The notes: a model not told the origin generated them from the sequence alone. DNA of 64,000 bases from Pseudomonas sp. R37(2017) (GCF_002113375.1 NZ_NEHO01000018.1:51075-115074), one strand, 5' to 3'. Counted from the first letter of the stretch, positions 26,462 through 36,142 are shown. Made by a program: numbers and translations.

Positions 26462-29249
26462 GATAACCTTGAATGCCTTTGTCGAGGAAGCTCTCTGCCT
26501 TGGCGCCGGTGAGGCCGCCGAGTCCCTTCAGAACAATTTGGAGGAAGACGCCATGGTCGCCTTTTTCGTTTTCCGGTGCCTGCTGGCTGAACTCGTCGTA
26601 ATCAACGAAGTAGCGGTTGATCAGACGCAGTTTCCAGCAGCAGCTGTCGTACTCGAAACCACCGAAGGCTTCCAGGGTACGGTTGCGGTTGTAGTCATAC
26701 TGCCAGCGGCTGATGGCGCTCCATTGCGGCACGATCGGCCAGATGACCGAGAAGTCATGCTGTTTGATCTTGTAGTAATCCTTCACGTAGCCAGGTTGGC
26801 CCGGGGTGCCGTAGTCGCCACCGCCCACACTCCATTTACCGGTGTTCTGGTCATAACGGATCTGGTCATTGCGATAGCGATAGCCGAGGTTGACCACCTT
26901 GTTCGGGTTGTCTTCAGGCTGGTAGTGGAACATCGCGCTGCCCGAGCGAGGGCTGCGGCTGTCCGGGTCCCAGTTGTAATCGGCCGTGGTACGCCAGTCG
27001 CGGTTCCAGCGATACTCGTATTCCAGGGCGTAAGGCGAAACGCTGGCTTGCGTATCCTGGCGGGTCTTTGGATCGATACCTGGCAACTGGACTTCGCGGT
27101 CCTTGAAGTACAAGGCCTGACCGACACTGATGCGTTGACGCTCGAAACCGTTGTCTTCGATCCAGCGGCTGGTTACGCCCAGGGACAGTTTGTTCTCGTC
27201 ACCGACACGGTCGGAGCCGGAGAAGCGGTTGTCACGGAACAGCGATGCATAGCTGAAGGTGTACTCACTGGTGTCGAATACCGGGATGTCTTCCTGGTCG
27301 ACCTCAGGCACGTACAGGTAGAACAGGCGCGGCTCGAGGGTCTGGCGGTAGTTCTTGCCGAAATACTGGGTATTGCGATCGAAGTACAGGCCGCTGTCGA
27401 TACTGGCGATCGGTACGCCGCGGTTCTGGTTGCTGTCGAACTGACCATTGAAGTTTTTGGTTCCGGCTGCAGCTGCGGCTTGATTCTGAGCCGCGATCTG
27501 ACTTTTGCCGAGACCGTCCAGGTCCAGTTGGTACTGGGTGTACTGGTATTTGAGCTTCGGTGTCAGGAACCCGTACGTCGTGTTCATCGGCAGGCTCATG
27601 GCTGGCGCGAGATTCAGACGGTCGCCGTTGGCGCGAGCCAGACCTTGAACGTTGTTATCGAGACGAGGACTGCCGACGCCGTCTTCGTCAAAGTATGTCC
27701 CGCTCTGCAGATCGCGATCAAACCGAACAAGTTCGGTGCTGTAGGTGAAATCCAGGCCTTCCGGATGGTAAGGCAGAATACCGTCGAGGGTGAGCTGCGG
27801 CAGGCGGTCGTACGGCGTAATGTTCGACACGCTCGCCAGTTCGTACGCCTGGGCGTTTGCACGAGCGGTATAGCCCTCGCCGCGATAGGTCACGGAACCT
27901 TGCTGGTTCACGTAGTCGTTGCTTTTCACGCCAATCTGGTCGGTCTGCAGATCCTGGAAGTAATACGGATCGCTGATCTTGGTGTAGTCCACTTGCGTAA
28001 GCACGCGTGAGTCGAGACCACCCTTGTGTTGCCAGTTGTACATGTAGCGGGTTTTTTCGGCGTCGGACTGCTTGTCGCGCTCGTCGCTTTCGTCGTTCAG
28101 GTACGCCGCACCGAACTGGCCTTCGCTGGACTTGGTCAGGTAGCGGAATTCGCCTTCCATCAGCAAGCCGTGCTTTTCCATGTAGCGCGGGTACAACGTG
28201 GCATCGTAGTTCGGCGCCAGGTTGAAGTAGTACGGGGTAACCAGCATGAAGCCGGTATCGCTGCCGGTGCCGATGGTCGGCGGCAGGAAGCCGGACTGGC
28301 GACGGTCATCGATCGGGAAATAGATGTACGGCGTGTACAGGACCGGGATGTCCTTGACCCGCAGCGTCACGTTGGTTGCCGTACCGAAACCGGTGGCCGG
28401 GTTCAGGGTGATGTTGTTGCCCTTGAGCTGCCAGGCGTTGCTGTTCGGTTCGCACGTGGTGTACGTACCATCCTTGAGGCGGATGATCGCGTTCTCGGCA
28501 CGCTTGGCGTACAGCGCATTACCGCGGATGCGCGATTTGTGCATCACGTATTCGGCGTTGTCGACCTTGGCTTCACCGGTGTCGAGCTGCACGTCGGCGT
28601 GGTCGCCCACGATCAGGGCGCCGTTGTCGCGAATGCGTACGTTGCCGTTCAGGTCGCCACGGCTTTCGGCCTGGTACAGGTTGGCTTCATCGGCTTCGAC
28701 CTGCATGCTGCCCTGGCGCATGACAACGTCACCGGCCAGGGTTGCGACCTGTTCATCCTGCTTATAGCGGGAGGCTTTTGCGCCGATAAAGGTAGGCGCG
28801 TCACTTTTATTCGTCTTGTCATTCATGCCAGGACGAATCGGTTCGATATAGGAACCAGAGCAATAAGGACCGGTTTCGGCCAATTGTGCGGCGGTGAGCT
28901 GTTCGCGGGGAACCCAGTCGAGGTGACTGTAGTCTTCGCTACGCGACTTCAGGCCACGGCCTTTGGATTCGGTGACCAGCACTGGCTTGGCGCCAGTGTC
29001 TTCACTGGAGCCGTTTTCGGCCGGCGCTTCGCCGGTGGCGGAAACTGCGCTGCCTTCATGGAGGGGACGCGGTGGCAATGCAGACGCCGGCGTCTTTGGC
29101 GCGCAGTCCCAGGAACCCGAAGCAGAGACTGAGCAGTCAAACTGTTCCGCGGCGACCACGTAGGAAGTGGCGAGGGGTTGCAGCGCCAGCAAACTGCCGG
29201 TAACCAACAACGGAAATTTTTTACGAAACGCGGGGGATTTCAATGCCAT
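26436..29249 (-). CDS. lptD: LPS-assembly outer membrane protein LptD
   Basis: From ATG 29249 the protein is 937 residues with a signal peptide (ALKSPAFRKKFPLLVTG... cleaved near VVAA). The upstream alternative at 29300 is GTG and would put 17 polar residues in front of it. An LptA-like jellyroll domain (about 170-300, VATLAGDVVMRQGSMQVEADEA) precedes a large beta-barrel of alternating strands rich in aromatic residues. With LptE it inserts LPS in the outer leaflet. Cysteines in FDCSVSASGSWDC and SCCWKLR are placed for the interdomain disulfides. It heads the lptD-surA-pdxA-rsmA-apaG-apaH-glpE run. Confidence 0.96.
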   Translation of the reverse strand: MALKSPAFRKKFPLLVTGSLLALQPLATSYVVAAEQFDCSVSASGSWDCAPKTPASALPPRPLHEGSAVSATGEAPAENGSSEDTGAKPVLVTESKGRGLKSRSEDYSHLDWVPREQLTAAQLAETGPYCSGSYIEPIRPGMNDKTNKSDAPTFIGAKASRYKQDEQVATLAGDVVMRQGSMQVEADEANLYQAESRGDLNGNVRIRDNGALIVGDHADVQLDTGEAKVDNAEYVMHKSRIRGNALYAKRAENAIIRLKDGTYTTCEPNSNAWQLKGNNITLNPATGFGTATNVTLRVKDIPVLYTPYIYFPIDDRRQSGFLPPTIGTGSDTGFMLVTPYYFNLAPNYDATLYPRYMEKHGLLMEGEFRYLTKSSEGQFGAAYLNDESDERDKQSDAEKTRYMYNWQHKGGLDSRVLTQVDYTKISDPYYFQDLQTDQIGVKSNDYVNQQGSVTYRGEGYTARANAQAYELASVSNITPYDRLPQLTLDGILPYHPEGLDFTYSTELVRFDRDLQSGTYFDEDGVGSPRLDNNVQGLARANGDRLNLAPAMSLPMNTTYGFLTPKLKYQYTQYQLDLDGLGKSQIAAQNQAAAAAGTKNFNGQFDSNQNRGVPIASIDSGLYFDRNTQYFGKNYRQTLEPRLFYLYVPEVDQEDIPVFDTSEYTFSYASLFRDNRFSGSDRVGDENKLSLGVTSRWIEDNGFERQRISVGQALYFKDREVQLPGIDPKTRQDTQASVSPYALEYEYRWNRDWRTTADYNWDPDSRSPRSGSAMFHYQPEDNPNKVVNLGYRYRNDQIRYDQNTGKWSVGGGDYGTPGQPGYVKDYYKIKQHDFSVIWPIVPQWSAISRWQYDYNRNRTLEAFGGFEYDSCCWKLRLINRYFVDYDEFSQQAPENEKGDHGVFLQIVLKGLGGLTGAKAESFLDKGIQGYREREDQAF

Positions 29250-29328
29250 CTTATTAGTCCGGGCTTCCTGCGTGCCATCTGCCCGCGGTATGGGCCGCAC
29301 GCCTCTCGATGGTCTGAAAAAGATGCTG

Positions 29329-29366
29329 GATAATAAAGCATGACCCGCTTGACGGCTAGCGCCGTC
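29329..29366 (+). promoter_or_regulatory. Candidate -10 box and leader hairpin of amgK-murU
   Basis: GATAAT at 29329-29334 is a plausible -10 box, but no good -35 is seen. Just downstream, GACGGC (29351-29356) and GCCGTC (29361-29366) form a perfect 6-bp stem immediately before the GGAG ribosome binding site (29367-29370). The stem could mask or expose this site. Confidence 0.35.
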
Positions 29367-29379
29367 GGAGACCCTTGCA

Positions 29380-30399
29380 ATGCCTGATCAAGATGTACGC
29401 TTGCAACACCTGAACGTTTGGCTCGATGAACAATTGGCGAACCTTTTTGCCGAGCAGGGCTGGGGCGCCGTCCCCCCGGCCACATTGACGGCGGCCAGCA
29501 GCGACGCGAGTTTTCGGCGTTATTTCCGTTGGGAAGGCGCTGGCAAAAGTTTCATCGTGATGGACGCGCCGCCGCCCCAGGAAAACTGTAAACCCTTCGT
29601 GGATATCGCTTTTTTGCTGGCGAAATCCGGAATAAATGTGCCGAAAATTTATGCCGAAGACCTGGAACGCGGTTTTCTTTTGCTCAATGACCTGGGCAAC
29701 AAGACCTATCTGGACGTCATCGATAGCGAAAACGCCGACGATTTGTTCAAGGATGCCCTGCAGGCGTTGCTGGCTTTCCAGCAGTTGCCGATGGTTGCGC
29801 CGCTGCCGAGTTATGACGTGGCGTTGCTGCGTCGCGAACTGGAACTGTTCCCCGAGTGGTACGTGAAGCGCGAATTGGGCATCGAATTCGACGCGGCGCA
29901 GCAAGTGCTCTGGCAGCAAGTCAGCGATCTGTTGATCGACAGTGCCCTGGCACAGCCAAAAGTCCTGGTGCATCGCGACTACATGCCGCGCAACCTGATG
30001 CTCAGCGAGCCCAATCCCGGTGTGCTGGATTTCCAGGATGCGGTGTATGGCCCGGTGACCTACGACGTGACCTGCCTGTTCAAGGACGCCTTCCTCAGCT
30101 GGCCCGAGGAACGCGTGCACGGCTGGCTCGAAAGCTACTGGCAACAAGCGGGCGCACTCGGAATCCCGGTTCAGGCGGAGTTCGAGGAGTTCCTGCGTGC
30201 CAGCGACTTGATGGGGGTGCAACGTCACTTGAAAGTCATCGGTATTTTCGCGCGCATCTGCCATCGTGATGGCAAACCGCGTTATCTGGGCGATGTGCCG
30301 CGTTTCTTCGCTTATATAGAGGCGGTAATCGCTCGCCGCCCTGAACTGGCCGAACTGGACGTGCTGCTGGCCAGTCTGCGTGCCGGGGTGAAAGCATGA
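29380..30399 (+). CDS. amgK: N-acetylmuramate/N-acetylglucosamine kinase AmgK
   Basis: This 339-residue aminoglycoside-phosphotransferase-fold kinase has the catalytic loop VHRDYMPRNLML near 196-207 and the metal-binding LDFQDAVYGP. AmgK phosphorylates MurNAc and GlcNAc at the anomeric carbon in the cell-wall recycling route of pseudomonads, which bypasses de novo, fosfomycin-sensitive UDP-MurNAc synthesis. GGAG precedes the ATG. It overlaps murU, the next enzyme in the route, by 4 nt and diverges from lptD. Confidence 0.93.
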   Translation: MPDQDVRLQHLNVWLDEQLANLFAEQGWGAVPPATLTAASSDASFRRYFRWEGAGKSFIVMDAPPPQENCKPFVDIAFLLAKSGINVPKIYAEDLERGFLLLNDLGNKTYLDVIDSENADDLFKDALQALLAFQQLPMVAPLPSYDVALLRRELELFPEWYVKRELGIEFDAAQQVLWQQVSDLLIDSALAQPKVLVHRDYMPRNLMLSEPNPGVLDFQDAVYGPVTYDVTCLFKDAFLSWPEERVHGWLESYWQQAGALGIPVQAEFEEFLRASDLMGVQRHLKVIGIFARICHRDGKPRYLGDVPRFFAYIEAVIARRPELAELDVLLASLRAGVKA

Positions 30400-31067
30400 A
30401 GGCAATGATTCTGGCCGCGGGCAAAGGCGAGCGCATGCGCCCGCTGACCCTGACCACGCCAAAACCGCTGGTTCGCGCTGGCGGCGTGCCGCTGATCGAG
30501 TATCACCTGCGGGCATTGGCCGCCGCAGGATTCACCGAGATCGTGATCAATCACGCCTGGCTGGGCCAACAGATCGAAGACTATCTGGGCGATGGATCGC
30601 GCTATGGCGTGAGCATCCGGTACTCGGCGGAAGGTGAGCCCCTGGAAACCGGCGGCGGGATTTTCCGCGCGTTGCCGTTGCTGGGGGATGAAGCGTTTGT
30701 GGTGGTCAATGGCGACATCTGGACCGATTATGACTTCAGCGTGCTGCACCAGCCCATCAACGGCCTGGCGCACCTGGTGCTGGCCGGCAACCCTCCCCAC
30801 CATCCGGCCGGAGATTTCTGCCTGGTCGGAAACCAGGTTCGCGACGGTCAGCCGCAGGCCCCCACTCTGACCTATAGCGGTATTGCCGTGTTGCATCCGC
30901 AGCTGTTCGACGGTTGCCGCGCGGGGGCCTTCAAGCTCGCGCCGCTGTTGCGCAAGGCCATGGCTGACGGTCAAGTGACCGGCGAGCAATTGAGGGGGCA
31001 CTGGGTGGATGTCGGCACTCACGAGCGTCTGGCCGAAGTTGAAACATTGATAGAAGCGAGCCGCTGA
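30396..31067 (+). CDS. murU: MurNAc-1-phosphate uridylyltransferase MurU
   Basis: This 223-residue nucleotidyltransferase begins MKAMILAAGKGERMRPLTLTTPKPLV with the signature GxGxRxxPxTxxxPK. It continues with VNGDIWTDYDF (metal site) and GHWVDVGTHERL. It converts MurNAc-alpha-1-phosphate to UDP-MurNAc, feeding recycled sugar back to peptidoglycan synthesis. The ATGA overlap with amgK and one-base gap to the next gene indicate one operon. Confidence 0.94.
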   Translation: MKAMILAAGKGERMRPLTLTTPKPLVRAGGVPLIEYHLRALAAAGFTEIVINHAWLGQQIEDYLGDGSRYGVSIRYSAEGEPLETGGGIFRALPLLGDEAFVVVNGDIWTDYDFSVLHQPINGLAHLVLAGNPPHHPAGDFCLVGNQVRDGQPQAPTLTYSGIAVLHPQLFDGCRAGAFKLAPLLRKAMADGQVTGEQLRGHWVDVGTHERLAEVETLIEASR

Positions 31068-31068
31068 C

Positions 31069-31836
31069 ATGCTGTGGCCAGGGACTCTGATCGGAGCCGG
31101 AGCGGGTTTTGCCATAGCCAGCATTCCGGGGGCCATACTCGGCGCGTTGTTGGGGCAGGCGCTGGACCGGCGCTTGCACCTGCAGAGCTGGGGGCATTTG
31201 CGGGAAAAGCTGGGCGGTCGCCCGGTGCTGCGTAACGATGAATTGCTGTTTGTCTTGTTGGGGCGCCTGGCCAAGTGCGACGGTCAGGTGATGGCCGGGC
31301 ACATCGATCAGGCCCGGGCGGAAATGCGCGCGCTGGACATGTCCGGGCCGGCCCAGCGTCGGGCGATTGCCGCGTTCAATCGCGGCAAGTCCGGCCGCGA
31401 CCGGCTACGCGGCTACCTGCGTCGCCTGAGTGCCCAGCCCCATGCGGCAGAAGGCGTGTTGCGCGCCTGCTGGCGGATGGTGTGGGCCGATGGTCGTGCC
31501 GGTAACAGCGAGCGTGAGCTGATCAGCCAATGGGGGCTGTGGCTGGGCTGGACGCCTCGTCAGGTGCAGGCACTGGCCCACGACTATGAGCCGCAGAAAC
31601 GGCCGGCGGGCAACAGTGCGCCCAGTTATCAGGACGCCCTGAAGCTACTGGGGGTATCGGCCACCACTGAACCGGCGCAGATCAAGCGTGCTTACCGGCG
31701 CCTGCTCAGTCGCCATCATCCGGACAAGATTGCCGGCAGCGGGGCGACGGCTTCGCAGGTTCGTGAGGCGACAGAGCGAACGCGTGAACTGCATAGCGCC
31801 TATACGCTGATTCGGGAGCGGCGGGACTTTCGCTAG
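31069..31836 (+). CDS. djlA: DnaJ-like membrane co-chaperone (DjlA type)
   Basis: This 255-residue protein has a glycine-rich N-terminal membrane helix (LIGAGAGFAIASIPGAILGALLG, about 5-27), a TerB-like helical region (FVLLGRLAKCDGQVMAGHIDQAR, then WADGRAGNSEREL) and a C-terminal J domain (about 185-250) with YRRLLSRHHPDKIAG. The HPD motif needed to stimulate DnaK is intact. The layout is that of E. coli DjlA. It follows murU by one base and probably shares its promoter. Confidence 0.88.
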   Translation: MLWPGTLIGAGAGFAIASIPGAILGALLGQALDRRLHLQSWGHLREKLGGRPVLRNDELLFVLLGRLAKCDGQVMAGHIDQARAEMRALDMSGPAQRRAIAAFNRGKSGRDRLRGYLRRLSAQPHAAEGVLRACWRMVWADGRAGNSERELISQWGLWLGWTPRQVQALAHDYEPQKRPAGNSAPSYQDALKLLGVSATTEPAQIKRAYRRLLSRHHPDKIAGSGATASQVREATERTRELHSAYTLIRERRDFR

Positions 31837-31868
31837 TCAGGAAGGTTTGCGTTGTTTGTGGTGGCCTC

Positions 31869-31943
31869 ATCGCGAGCAGGCTCGCTCCCACATCAATTCT
31901 CCTGCGTTAGGAGATCCCTGTGGGAGCGAGCCTGCTCGCGAAG
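31869..31943. repeat. REP doublet between djlA and the DUF3530 gene
   Basis: Inverted REP cores TCGCGAGCAGGCTCGCTCCC and GGGAGCGAGCCTGCTCGCGA with about 30 bp between. It lies between convergent genes. Confidence 0.9.
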
Positions 31944-31959
31944 AGGGCGACGCGATCTG

Positions 31960-32949
31960 TCAGTCCACCACATTCTGCGGATTCAACCAGCCCCGCACCC
32001 GGCGGAACAGTTGCTCCTGTTCGGCCTTGGCATCCGGCAACGCCTTGAGCGCAACCTGACTGAATGCCGACGATTTCAAGCGTTTGCTGGCCTGCAGGCG
32101 TTCCAGTGCGGCGTTGCGGTCCGGCGCCTTGTCCTTGTAGAAAATATCCGCGGTCGGCAGTTTCAAGGTGGGTGTCAGCTCCGCCAGCCCGGGCTCCGCT
32201 ACCACCGGTGTCCGAGCGGCGACCATCACCAGCTTTTCGACTTGCGACGGCTGTTTCTCGCTCAGGTAGCGCGCGGCCCAATACGCCCCGGTACCATGCC
32301 CCAGTACCACAATGCTGCGGGCACTTTGCTGTTCGGCGAACGCGATCGCGGTGTCGATCCGGGCAAAAATGCGCTCGGCATCTGCCTTGGACTGTTCTTC
32401 TGTGGTTTCGGCGATGACCTTGTCGCCCACATCCGCCTCGCCACCGGCCACCTGTTCGATGGGGGCAGCGGTGGTCGAGTCTTTGCTAGTCGTCTCGGGG
32501 GGCTTGGGTGGCGGCGCTGCTTCAACGATTCGTGGCGCAATGGCATCGCTTTGCAGGTCCGGCAAGGTGATACTCAGGCTGCTCCATTCGGCCTCCGGTA
32601 ATTTGCGCCGCAAAGGACCGACCGCTTGCGGCCAGTCAACGGTTTCGCCAGCGCCTGGGATGATAATCACCGCGCCTTTGGGCTCGGCGGTATTGGCCGG
32701 TTTCCACAAGGCCAGAAACGTGTCGGTACCCGCTTGCAGTTGTTGCTGTTCCTGAGCCGGAATTTTTCGCTCAAGTGCAGTCGCTTCTTCCTGACTACGC
32801 TCAGGCAGCGGCTGGCGTTCGAGTGGTTTTTCTTCGGTGGTTTTTTCCGCGTCGGCAGGCGCCGGGTTGGCCGCCTCAACGGAAAAAGCGCAAGGCAGGA
32901 TCAACGACAGGCACAATGCTGGCAGTGCCAGGCGATAGACAGGGAGCAT
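31960..32949 (-). CDS. DUF3530 family alpha/beta-hydrolase-like exported protein
   Basis: This 329-residue protein has a signal peptide (about 1-26), a charged, Glu/Lys/Pro-rich segment (30-70), then an alpha/beta-hydrolase-like domain with IIPGAGETVDWP and VVLGHGTGAYWAARYL. At the nucleophile elbow the usual GxSxG serine is a glycine (G219 in GHGTG), so classical esterase activity is doubtful. The family is common next to agtS in pseudomonads and has no known function. It diverges from agtS, with 73 bp between starts. Confidence 0.82.
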   Translation of the reverse strand: MLPVYRLALPALCLSLILPCAFSVEAANPAPADAEKTTEEKPLERQPLPERSQEEATALERKIPAQEQQQLQAGTDTFLALWKPANTAEPKGAVIIIPGAGETVDWPQAVGPLRRKLPEAEWSSLSITLPDLQSDAIAPRIVEAAPPPKPPETTSKDSTTAAPIEQVAGGEADVGDKVIAETTEEQSKADAERIFARIDTAIAFAEQQSARSIVVLGHGTGAYWAARYLSEKQPSQVEKLVMVAARTPVVAEPGLAELTPTLKLPTADIFYKDKAPDRNAALERLQASKRLKSSAFSQVALKALPDAKAEQEQLFRRVRGWLNPQNVVD

Positions 32950-33022
32950 CGGATATTCCAGGCCAGAAGTGGTTCCGGCAGCCTAATGGGTTGGTCAGTA
33001 TTTGTCAGGGTGTGAGAGTTCA

Positions 33023-35419
33023 ATGAAGCGTTTTCGCTGCCTGTGGGTTATCGGCTGTTTGTGGTTTCCCTTGATGGGTTGGGCGGCGGCCGTGCCCCCG
33101 GCGCACGTTGCCCAGTTGACCCCGAATCAACAGCACTGGCTGGCGCAGCAAGGCGAGTTGCGCGTCGGCCTGGTGTTGCAGGCACCGTTCGCGCAATACG
33201 ATCGCCGCTTGCAGCGCCTGTCCGGAGTGAATGTCGACTTGATGAAGTGGCTGGCAAAGACCCTCAACGTCGAACTGAGCTGGCGCAACTTTCCCGACCT
33301 CGAACAATTGGAAGCCGCAGCCCGCACAGGCGAAATCGATATTGCCCCGGGGCTGACCCAAACCCCTGGCGGTTTGCGCCTCTGGCAATTTACCGACCCC
33401 TACATGCGAGTACCGCAACTGGTCGTCAGCGACCAGAAAAGTGCCGGGGCTGTCGAGCTGGAAAAGCTCGACAGCCAGACCCGCGTCGCGGTGCGCATGC
33501 CCAGTGCCATTGCCGATTACCTGCACAGCAACTATCCGCACTTGAATCTGCAAGGCGTCCCGATGGAGCGTCAGGCATTGCAATTATTGACTGGCCAGCA
33601 GGCGGCCTATGCGGTGATCGATGAGGCGCAATTGGGGCGTCTGTCCGTCGAGCCGGAGTTTGCCGAACTGGTGGTGGTGGGGGATGTCGGCTTGCCGCAG
33701 CTGTTGCGGGTGGCCACGCGACGCGACAAGCCGGAACTGGCGGGCATCGTCGAAAGTGCTTTGCGGGCGATCCCGGCCAAGGATCTGGAGCAACTGCACA
33801 ATCAATGGCTGCAACCCAAATATCCGCGGCTCACCGAGTCCCCGGGATTCTGGCAAAACCTCTGTCTGTTGCTGGCCGTGCTGGCGTTGAGCTGCATGGC
33901 TATTGTGTTTTGGCAACGTCGCCAGCAGCACAGCCTGGAACATCGCTTGATGGCTGCGCAGGAAGACATTGCCTTGCGTGTTGCCAGCGAAGAGGCGCTG
34001 CGGCTCACCCAGTTTTCCATCGATCAAAGCACCGTCGGCATCCTCTGGGTCAACTGGGACAGCCACGTGCGCTATGCCAACCGTGCGGCGGAAGGCATGC
34101 TCGGTTACCCGTCCGGCGGGATCATCGACCGGCCCTTGATCGATTTCGAACCCGGTCTGCACATGGACCGCTGGCTCAATCTGTGGAAGCGCGCCCGGGC
34201 CAGCGAGGATGGCCCGCAAAGCTTCGAAACCAACTGTGTGCGTGCCGATGGCAGCATTCTGCCGGCCGATGTTTCGTTGAGTTTTCTGCGTTTTCGCGAC
34301 GGCGAGTACCTGGTGGTTTATCTCAATGACGTCACCGAGCGCCGCCGTGCCCTGGCAGCCTTGCAGGAAAGCGAAGCGCGGCTGCAAGGCATCGCCGCCA
34401 ACGTTCCGGGGCTGGTGTTCCGGTTGGAGCGAGCACCGGTCACCGGCCAGATCGACTTTGCCTACATCAGCGAAGGCAGCGAAAGCCTGGTGGGTTATTC
34501 GCCGGCCACGCTGGCGCATCGCGATAAAGGCCTGCGCAGCCTGGTGCATCCGGATGACAAGGCCAGCTATCACCAGACCCAGGATCATGCGCTGGACACC
34601 GACAGCGACTGGTCGTGGCAAGGGCGAATCCTCACGCGCCAGGGCGAGCAGCGCTGGGCGGAAATCAAAGCCATCACCCGTCGGCTGGAAGACGGCGCCT
34701 ATGTCTGGGACGGCATCGTCTGGGACATCAGCGAGAGCAAGCGCATCGAACTTGAGCTGGCCAGCTCCCGGGAACAACTGCGTGAGTTGTCCGCGCACCT
34801 GGAAAGCGTGCGTGAAGAAGAAAAAGCGCGCATCGCACGGGAGGTTCACGATGAACTGGGCCAGATGCTGACCGTGCTCAAGCTGGAAACCTCCATGTGT
34901 GAACTGGCTTACGCACAACTTGATCCCGGTCTTGATGAGCGCCTGGGCAGCATGAAGCGCCTGATCGCTCAACTGTTCCAGTTGGTTCGCGACGTGGCGA
35001 CCGCATTGCGCCCGCCGATTCTCGATGCCGGTATTGCCTCGGCCATCGAATGGCAGGCCCGACGTTTCGAGGCGCGTACGCAGATCCCGTGTCTGGTGCA
35101 GGTGCCGGACCATCTGCCGGTGCTCAGCGACGCCAAGGCCGTCGGCCTGTTCCGGATCCTTCAGGAAGCGCTGACCAATGTCATGCGCCATGCCCAGGCG
35201 CATACTGTCGAACTGACACTGGCGTTGGAAGGCGACGAGTTGTGTCTGACTGTCGCCGACGATGGCGTAGGATTTGTCGCCGCACCTGGCGGACCGACGT
35301 CCTTTGGGATTGTTGGAATGCGTGAGCGGGTGTTGATCATGGGGGGTGAGTTATCCCTTGAGAGTGAGTCGGGTGAGGGCACGACATTGAACGTGCGAGT
35401 GCCGCTGGATGTTGCCTGA
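33023..35419 (+). CDS. agtS: Sensor histidine kinase AgtS (periplasmic-binding sensor, PAS, HisKA_3)
   Basis: From ATG 33023 this is 798 residues; a TTG 21 nt upstream lacks a ribosome binding site. A signal peptide (about 1-24) precedes a family-3 solute-binding domain (about 45-270), one membrane helix (near 283-303), two PAS domains (about 330-580) and a NarL-type kinase core. Its phospho-acceptor is H609 in EVHDELGQM, and the ATPase motifs are FRILQEALTNVMRHA and VADDGVGF. In P. aeruginosa AgtS senses GABA and 5-aminovalerate (as I recall from work on agtSR/agtABCD). Assignment here rests on domain match and identical neighbours. Confidence 0.85.
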   Translation: MKRFRCLWVIGCLWFPLMGWAAAVPPAHVAQLTPNQQHWLAQQGELRVGLVLQAPFAQYDRRLQRLSGVNVDLMKWLAKTLNVELSWRNFPDLEQLEAAARTGEIDIAPGLTQTPGGLRLWQFTDPYMRVPQLVVSDQKSAGAVELEKLDSQTRVAVRMPSAIADYLHSNYPHLNLQGVPMERQALQLLTGQQAAYAVIDEAQLGRLSVEPEFAELVVVGDVGLPQLLRVATRRDKPELAGIVESALRAIPAKDLEQLHNQWLQPKYPRLTESPGFWQNLCLLLAVLALSCMAIVFWQRRQQHSLEHRLMAAQEDIALRVASEEALRLTQFSIDQSTVGILWVNWDSHVRYANRAAEGMLGYPSGGIIDRPLIDFEPGLHMDRWLNLWKRARASEDGPQSFETNCVRADGSILPADVSLSFLRFRDGEYLVVYLNDVTERRRALAALQESEARLQGIAANVPGLVFRLERAPVTGQIDFAYISEGSESLVGYSPATLAHRDKGLRSLVHPDDKASYHQTQDHALDTDSDWSWQGRILTRQGEQRWAEIKAITRRLEDGAYVWDGIVWDISESKRIELELASSREQLRELSAHLESVREEEKARIAREVHDELGQMLTVLKLETSMCELAYAQLDPGLDERLGSMKRLIAQLFQLVRDVATALRPPILDAGIASAIEWQARRFEARTQIPCLVQVPDHLPVLSDAKAVGLFRILQEALTNVMRHAQAHTVELTLALEGDELCLTVADDGVGFVAAPGGPTSFGIVGMRERVLIMGGELSLESESGEGTTLNVRVPLDVA

Positions 35420-35465
35420 AGGTTTTGTAGTGTTTTTGGCAAGTCCACAGAGAAAGTGAGCAACC

Positions 35466-35490
35466 TGTAGGAGCGAGCAGGCTCGCGATA
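35466..35490 (+). repeat. Single REP element between agtS and agtR
   Basis: TGTAGGAGCGAGCAGGCTCG core, unpaired, within the 93-bp gap between the two genes. It could reduce agtR expression relative to agtS or affect processing. Confidence 0.85.
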
Positions 35491-35512
35491 GATTTTGAAT
35501 CTGGAGAAGAAC

Positions 35513-36142
35513 GTGATCCGTGTACTGGTAGCCGAAGACCACACCATCGTCCGTGAAGGCATCAAGCAACTGATTGGCCTGGCCAAGGACTTGCAGGTGG
35601 TGGGGGAGGCGAGCAATGGCGAGCAGTTGCTCGACACCTTGCGTCATGTGCCCTGCGAAGTGGTGTTGCTGGACATCTCCATGCCGGGTGTCAATGGCCT
35701 GGAAGCCATTCCGCGGATTCGCGCCCTGAACAATCCGCCGGCGATCCTGGTGTTGTCGATGCACGACGAAGCGCAGATGGCTGCCCGGGCGCTCAAGGTC
35801 GGGGCGGCAGGTTATGCGACCAAGGACAGCGACCCGGCGCTGTTGCTGACGGCCATTCGCAAAGTGGCGTCAGGCGGGCGATACATCGATCCTGAGCTGG
35901 CCGACCGCATGGTTTTCGAGGTCGGCCTGACTGACTCGCGCCCATTGCACTCGTTGCTCTCCGAGCGCGAATTTTCCGTGTTCGAACGTCTGGCCCAAGG
36001 CGCCAACGTCAACGATATCGCCCAGCAACTGGCCCTGAGCAGCAAGACCATCAGCACCCACAAAGCGCGGCTGATGCAAAAGCTCAACATCACCTCGCTG
36101 GCGGAACTGGTGAAGTACGCGATGGAACACAAGCTCCTCTAG
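35513..36142 (+). CDS. agtR: LuxR/NarL-family response regulator AgtR
   Basis: The GTG at 35513 is chosen because GGAG lies 6 nt upstream and the receiver begins VIRVLVAEDH; the frame extends 6 codons further to a TTG without support. Of 209 residues, 1-120 form the receiver with D9, phosphorylatable D54 (VVLLDISMPGVNG) and a late Lys. Residues about 145-205 form the LuxR DNA-binding domain (LSEREFSVFERLAQG...SSKTISTHKARLMQKL). It is the expected partner of AgtS and probably activates agtABCD. Confidence 0.86.
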   Translation: MIRVLVAEDHTIVREGIKQLIGLAKDLQVVGEASNGEQLLDTLRHVPCEVVLLDISMPGVNGLEAIPRIRALNNPPAILVLSMHDEAQMAARALKVGAAGYATKDSDPALLLTAIRKVASGGRYIDPELADRMVFEVGLTDSRPLHSLLSEREFSVFERLAQGANVNDIAQQLALSSKTISTHKARLMQKLNITSLAELVKYAMEHKLL

